From Pseudomonas quercus (GTDB lineage: Bacteria; Pseudomonadota; Gammaproteobacteria; Pseudomonadales; Pseudomonadaceae): 64,000 bases of DNA. The stretch covers positions 94,751 to 158,750 of the forward strand of contig NZ_JAAVJI010000011.1 in NCBI RefSeq assembly GCF_012033695.1, in the 5' to 3' direction. A program made the translations under genes and the position numbers. The notes under the pieces are model-generated. The model was not told where the DNA came from and made no database searches. It saw nothing but the letters and a program-made list of their open reading frames with translations. This document shows positions 61,230 to 64,000 of the stretch, one piece after another. Each line of letters begins with the position of its first letter. Positions within the stretch are counted from its first letter, which is position 1.

Positions 61230-61660
61230 TACACACCCTCCACGTTCAGGCCCATGCTACGAGCTGAGCCGGCGATAGTACGCACGGCTGCATCGAGGCT
61301 GGCAGCGGTCAGATCAGCGTTCTTGGTCTTGGCAATCTCTTCGAGCTGAGCGCGAGTGACGGTGCCAACCTTGACGGTGTTCGGGCGAGCCGAACCGCTG
61401 GTGAGGCCTGCAGCTTTCTTCAGCAGAACAGAAGCAGGGGTGCTTTTGGTTTCGAACGTGAAGCTACGGTCGCTGTAGACCGTGATGATCACAGGCGTCG
61501 GCAGGCCTGGCTCCATACCTTGGGTACGGGCGTTGAAGGCCTTGCAGAATTCCATGATGTTCACGCCGTGCTGACCCAATGCTGGGCCAACGGGTGGGCT
61601 TGGGTTGGCCTGAGCGGCCTTTACTTGCAGCTTGATATAAGCCGTGATCTTCTTAGCCAT
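61229..61660 (-). CDS. rplK: 50S ribosomal protein L11
   Basis: The 143-residue protein has the thiostrepton-region N-terminal domain (NPSPPVGPALGQHGVNIMEF) and the rRNA-binding C-terminal domain. It is needed for RelA activation by stalled ribosomes. Lies between nusG and rplA. Confidence 0.98.
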   Translation of the reverse strand: MAKKITAYIKLQVKAAQANPSPPVGPALGQHGVNIMEFCKAFNARTQGMEPGLPTPVIITVYSDRSFTFETKSTPASVLLKKAAGLTSGSARPNTVKVGTVTRAQLEEIAKTKNADLTAASLDAAVRTIAGSARSMGLNVEGV

Positions 61661-61733
61661 GAGCTACTCCAGATTTGGGTACAAACGCCTTCCGGCTCCC
61701 CATTTGCTTACGTTTTATCCCGGTGACGACAAA

Positions 61734-61758
61734 ACCCCGCAGCTTACGCCTGCGGGGT
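61734..61758 (-). terminator. Terminator-like hairpin after nusG
   Basis: ACCCCGCAG (61734-61742) and CTGCGGGGT (61750-61758) form a 9-bp stem with a 7-base loop, followed on the minus strand by TTTGTC. It lies 17 bases after the nusG stop and probably separates secE-nusG from rplKA, as a full or partial terminator. Confidence 0.8.
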
Positions 61759-61775
61759 AGGGGATCCGTCTCCAG

Positions 61776-62309
61776 TCAGACCTTTTCGACCTGGCTGAAC
61801 TCCAGCTCCACCGGGGTGGAGCGACCGAAAATGAGCACCGCAACCTGCAGGCGGCTCTTCTCGTAATTAACTTCTTCAACCGTACCGTTGAAATCTGCGA
61901 ATGGACCGTCGACCACACGCACCACTTCACCTGGCTCGAAGAGGGTTTTGGGCTTCGGCTTGTCGCTACCGTCCGCCACCCGACGCAGGATAGCTTCAGC
62001 TTCCTTGTCAGTGATCGGCGCCGGCTTATCAGCAGTGCCGCCAATGAAGCCCATGACACGAGGGGTATCCTTGACAAGGTGCCAAGTGCCTTCACTCATG
62101 TCCATCTGTACCAGCACATAGCCAGGGAAAAACTTGCGCTCACTTTTGCGCTTTTGGCCATTCCGCATTTCTACCACTTCTTCGGTAGGAACAAGGATTT
62201 CGCCAAACTGTTCTTCCATGCCTGCCAGCTTCACACGCTCCACCAGGGAGCGCATGACATGCTTCTCGTAACCCGAGTAAGCATGCACAACGTACCAACG
62301 CTTAGCCAC
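61776..62309 (-). CDS. nusG: Transcription elongation/antitermination factor NusG
   Basis: The 177-residue protein has the NGN domain (KRWYVVHAYSGYEKHV, about 3-120) and a C-terminal KOW domain (GEVVRVVDGPFADFNGTVEE). The start codon is GTG. It links RNA polymerase to Rho or to ribosomal S10. 9 bases after secE. Confidence 0.97.
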   Translation of the reverse strand: MAKRWYVVHAYSGYEKHVMRSLVERVKLAGMEEQFGEILVPTEEVVEMRNGQKRKSERKFFPGYVLVQMDMSEGTWHLVKDTPRVMGFIGGTADKPAPITDKEAEAILRRVADGSDKPKPKTLFEPGEVVRVVDGPFADFNGTVEEVNYEKSRLQVAVLIFGRSTPVELEFSQVEKV

Positions 62310-62318
62310 GGGACACCC

Positions 62319-62687
62319 TTAGCCTACAATCAGGGAAACAAGCCAGCCCAGGAGGGAATCGAGCCCCCACAGCAGCAAGGCCATAACCAGAACGACAGCC
62401 ACAACAATCATGGTTGTCTGCGCAGTCTCTTGGCGCGTAGGCCAGACAACTTTGCGAATTTCGGTGCGAGCTTCCTTGGCCAAGACAAAGAAGGATTTGC
62501 CTTTGGCGGTTTGAAGTGCGACATACGCAGCAACAGCGGCAAGCACGATCAGCGCAAGCACGCGATACAGGACTGGAGATGCCGAGTAATACTGATTACC
62601 GACAACCCCCACGACGACCAACGCAACAACGACCAACCACTTAAGTAGATCGAAACGAGTGTCAGAGGCTTCAGCCTTCGGCATCAT
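62319..62687 (-). CDS. secE: Preprotein translocase subunit SecE
   Basis: The 122-residue protein has three transmembrane helices, as in the E. coli type. The essential amphipathic segment EARTEIRKVVWPTRQE comes before the last helix. Two ATG codons in tandem start the gene; the first (62687) gives the usual Pseudomonas length. Co-transcribed with nusG. Confidence 0.96.
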   Translation of the reverse strand: MMPKAEASDTRFDLLKWLVVVALVVVGVVGNQYYSASPVLYRVLALIVLAAVAAYVALQTAKGKSFFVLAKEARTEIRKVVWPTRQETAQTTMIVVAVVLVMALLLWGLDSLLGWLVSLIVG

Positions 62688-62731
62688 TTGGGAAAGTCCT
62701 GTGAAAAGAAAGCCAGCCACCGAAGTGAATC

Positions 62732-62807
62732 TGGCAGGTCAGGAGGGAATCGAACCCCCAACCTACGGTTTTGGAGACCGTCGCTCTGCCAATTGAGCTA
62801 CTGACCT
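62732..62807 (-). tRNA. tRNA-Trp (anticodon CCA)
   Basis: A 76-base cloverleaf on the minus strand. The acceptor AGGTCAG pairs with CTGACCT, the anticodon loop is CTCCAAA (anticodon CCA), the T loop is GGTTCGATTCC, and the CCA end is encoded. It lies between tufB and secE, as in other gammaproteobacteria. Confidence 0.97.
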
Positions 62808-62815
62808 AAAACTGA

Positions 62816-62843
62816 ATCAGGCCGACCATTATGCCGGCCTGAT
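62816..62843 (-). terminator. Hairpin between tufB and tRNA-Trp
   Basis: ATCAGGCCG (62816-62824) and CGGCCTGAT (62835-62843) form a perfect 9-bp stem with a 10-base loop, 18 bases after the tufB stop. On the minus strand TCAGTTTTAGG follows; it may be a partial terminator or a processing site. Confidence 0.6.
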
Positions 62844-62860
62844 GGAGAGATTACAACTAC

Positions 62861-64000
62861 TTACGCGATGATTTTGGCTACAACACCAGCACCAACGGTA
62901 CGACCACCTTCACGGATTGCGAAACGCAGACCGTCTTCCATTGCGATGGTTTTGATCAGGGTAACAACGAGTTTCACGTTGTCGCCTGGCATAACCATTT
63001 CAACGCCTTCCGGCAGTTCGCAGTTACCGGTCACGTCAGTGGTCCGGAAGTAGAACTGTGGACGGTAGCCTTTGAAGAACGGCGTGTGACGACCGCCTTC
63101 TTCCTTGCTCAGTACGTACACTTCGGCTTCGAACGTGGTGTGCGGCTTGACCGAACCTGGCTTGACCAGTACCTGGCCACGCTCAACGTCGTCACGCTTG
63201 GTGCCGCGCAGCAGCACGCCGCAGTTCTCGCCAGCACGACCTTCGTCCAGCAGCTTGCGGAACATTTCAACGCCGGTGCAGGTGGTCACGGTGGTGTCAC
63301 GCAGACCAACGATTTCCAGAGGATCCTGGACTTTTACGATACCGCGCTCGATACGACCGGTTACAACAGTACCGCGACCGGAGATCGAGAACACGTCTTC
63401 GATCGGCATCAGGAACGGCTTGTCGATCACACGCACTGGCTCTGGGATGTAGCTGTCGAGGGTTTCGACCAGCTTCTTCACAGCGGTGGTGCCCATCTCG
63501 TTGTCGTCCTGGCCGTTCAGGGCCATCAACGCCGAACCGATGATGATCGGGGTGTCGTCGCCTGGGAAATCGTAGGTGCTGAGCAGGTCACGCACTTCCA
63601 TTTCAACCAGTTCCAGCAGCTCGGCGTCATCTACCATGTCGGCCTTGTTCAGGAACACGACGATGTAGGGAACACCTACCTGACGGGACAGCAGGATGTG
63701 TTCGCGAGTCTGAGGCATCGGGCCATCAGCGGCCGAGCAGACCAGGATCGCGCCGTCCATCTGGGCAGCACCGGTGATCATGTTCTTCACGTAGTCAGCG
63801 TGACCTGGGCAGTCAACGTGAGCGTAGTGGCGAACAGACGAGTCGTACTCGACGTGTGCGGTGTTGATGGTGATACCGCGCGCTTTCTCTTCCGGGGCGC
63901 TATCGATCTTGTCGAAGTCGACCTTGGCCGAACCGAATACTTCGGAGCAGACGCGAGTCAGAGCAGCCGTCAGAGTGGTCTTGCCATGGTCAACGTGACC
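62861..64000 (-). CDS. tufB: Elongation factor Tu, second copy (5' end outside window)
   Basis: The frame is open to the right edge. Compared with the 397-residue copy at 46354, about 18 N-terminal residues lie outside the window. All visible sequence matches that copy except one silent base (CAACACC here, CAACGCC there, near the 3' end). G3 and G4 motifs are present. It lies upstream of tRNA-Trp, the normal place for tufB. The near identity is typical of gene conversion between tuf copies. Confidence 0.97.
   Translation of the reverse strand, partial: GHVDHGKTTLTAALTRVCSEVFGSAKVDFDKIDSAPEEKARGITINTAHVEYDSSVRHYAHVDCPGHADYVKNMITGAAQMDGAILVCSAADGPMPQTREHILLSRQVGVPYIVVFLNKADMVDDAELLELVEMEVRDLLSTYDFPGDDTPIIIGSALMALNGQDDNEMGTTAVKKLVETLDSYIPEPVRVIDKPFLMPIEDVFSISGRGTVVTGRIERGIVKVQDPLEIVGLRDTTVTTCTGVEMFRKLLDEGRAGENCGVLLRGTKRDDVERGQVLVKPGSVKPHTTFEAEVYVLSKEEGGRHTPFFKGYRPQFYFRTTDVTGNCELPEGVEMVMPGDNVKLVVTLIKTIAMEDGLRFAIREGGRTVGAGVVAKIIA

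Overview
The window looks like the chromosome of a Pseudomonas of the P. putida group. The RNA polymerase and ribosomal proteins have Pseudomonas-like sequences and lengths, the DNA is GC-rich, and the gene order rplQ, ferritin, uvrA, MFS, ssb matches the pseudomonad arrangement. No phage, insertion sequence, transposase or CRISPR array was recognised. The assignment rests on recognition by eye, not on a database search.

Left part (1 to about 9 kb): the end of a methyltransferase gene, the chaperedoxin gene cnoX (ybbN), a small hypothetical gene, then a four-gene operon (DUF2796 protein, ABC ATPase, FtsX-type permease, DUF3299 protein) behind a clear Zur box, so probably a zinc-starvation operon. 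Next come oprG behind a perfect Anr/FNR box, two overlapping sugar-nucleotide enzyme genes, and an HD-GYP c-di-GMP phosphodiesterase gene.

Accessory part (about 9.1 to 25.8 kb): it opens with a 55-codon remnant of a PotF/SpuD-like polyamine-binding protein gene, which marks a rearrangement. Two catabolic clusters follow. Cluster A (9.5-17.6 kb) encodes an amidase, a DeoR-type regulator, an M20 carbamoylase/amidohydrolase, two adjacent choline-kinase-like proteins (one with an altered catalytic loop), a small DUF3311 protein with an SSS symporter, and a HAD phosphatase. I know of no described pathway with this gene set. Cluster B (17.6-25.7 kb) encodes a FadR-type GntR regulator behind several CCAAT/ATTGG inverted repeats, a complete peptide-type ABC importer, and a gamma-glutamyltransferase without a signal peptide. 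It probably imports gamma-glutamyl peptides or related conjugates and cleaves them in the cytoplasm.

Right part (25.8-64 kb): conserved core. It holds an SDR-type oxidoreductase, ssb, a YajR-like MFS gene, divergent uvrA, and a ferritin gene lacking the heme-ligand methionine. katA, which lies beside this ferritin gene in P. aeruginosa and P. putida, is absent here. The minus strand then carries the complete translation/transcription superoperon. In transcription order from the right edge it reads tufB, tRNA-Trp, secE, nusG, rplKAJL, rpoBC, rpsLG, fusA, tufA, the S10 operon, the spc operon and the alpha operon to rplQ. Attenuator-like or terminator-like hairpins are visible after nusG, between rplL and rpoB, after rpoC, after tufA and after rplQ.
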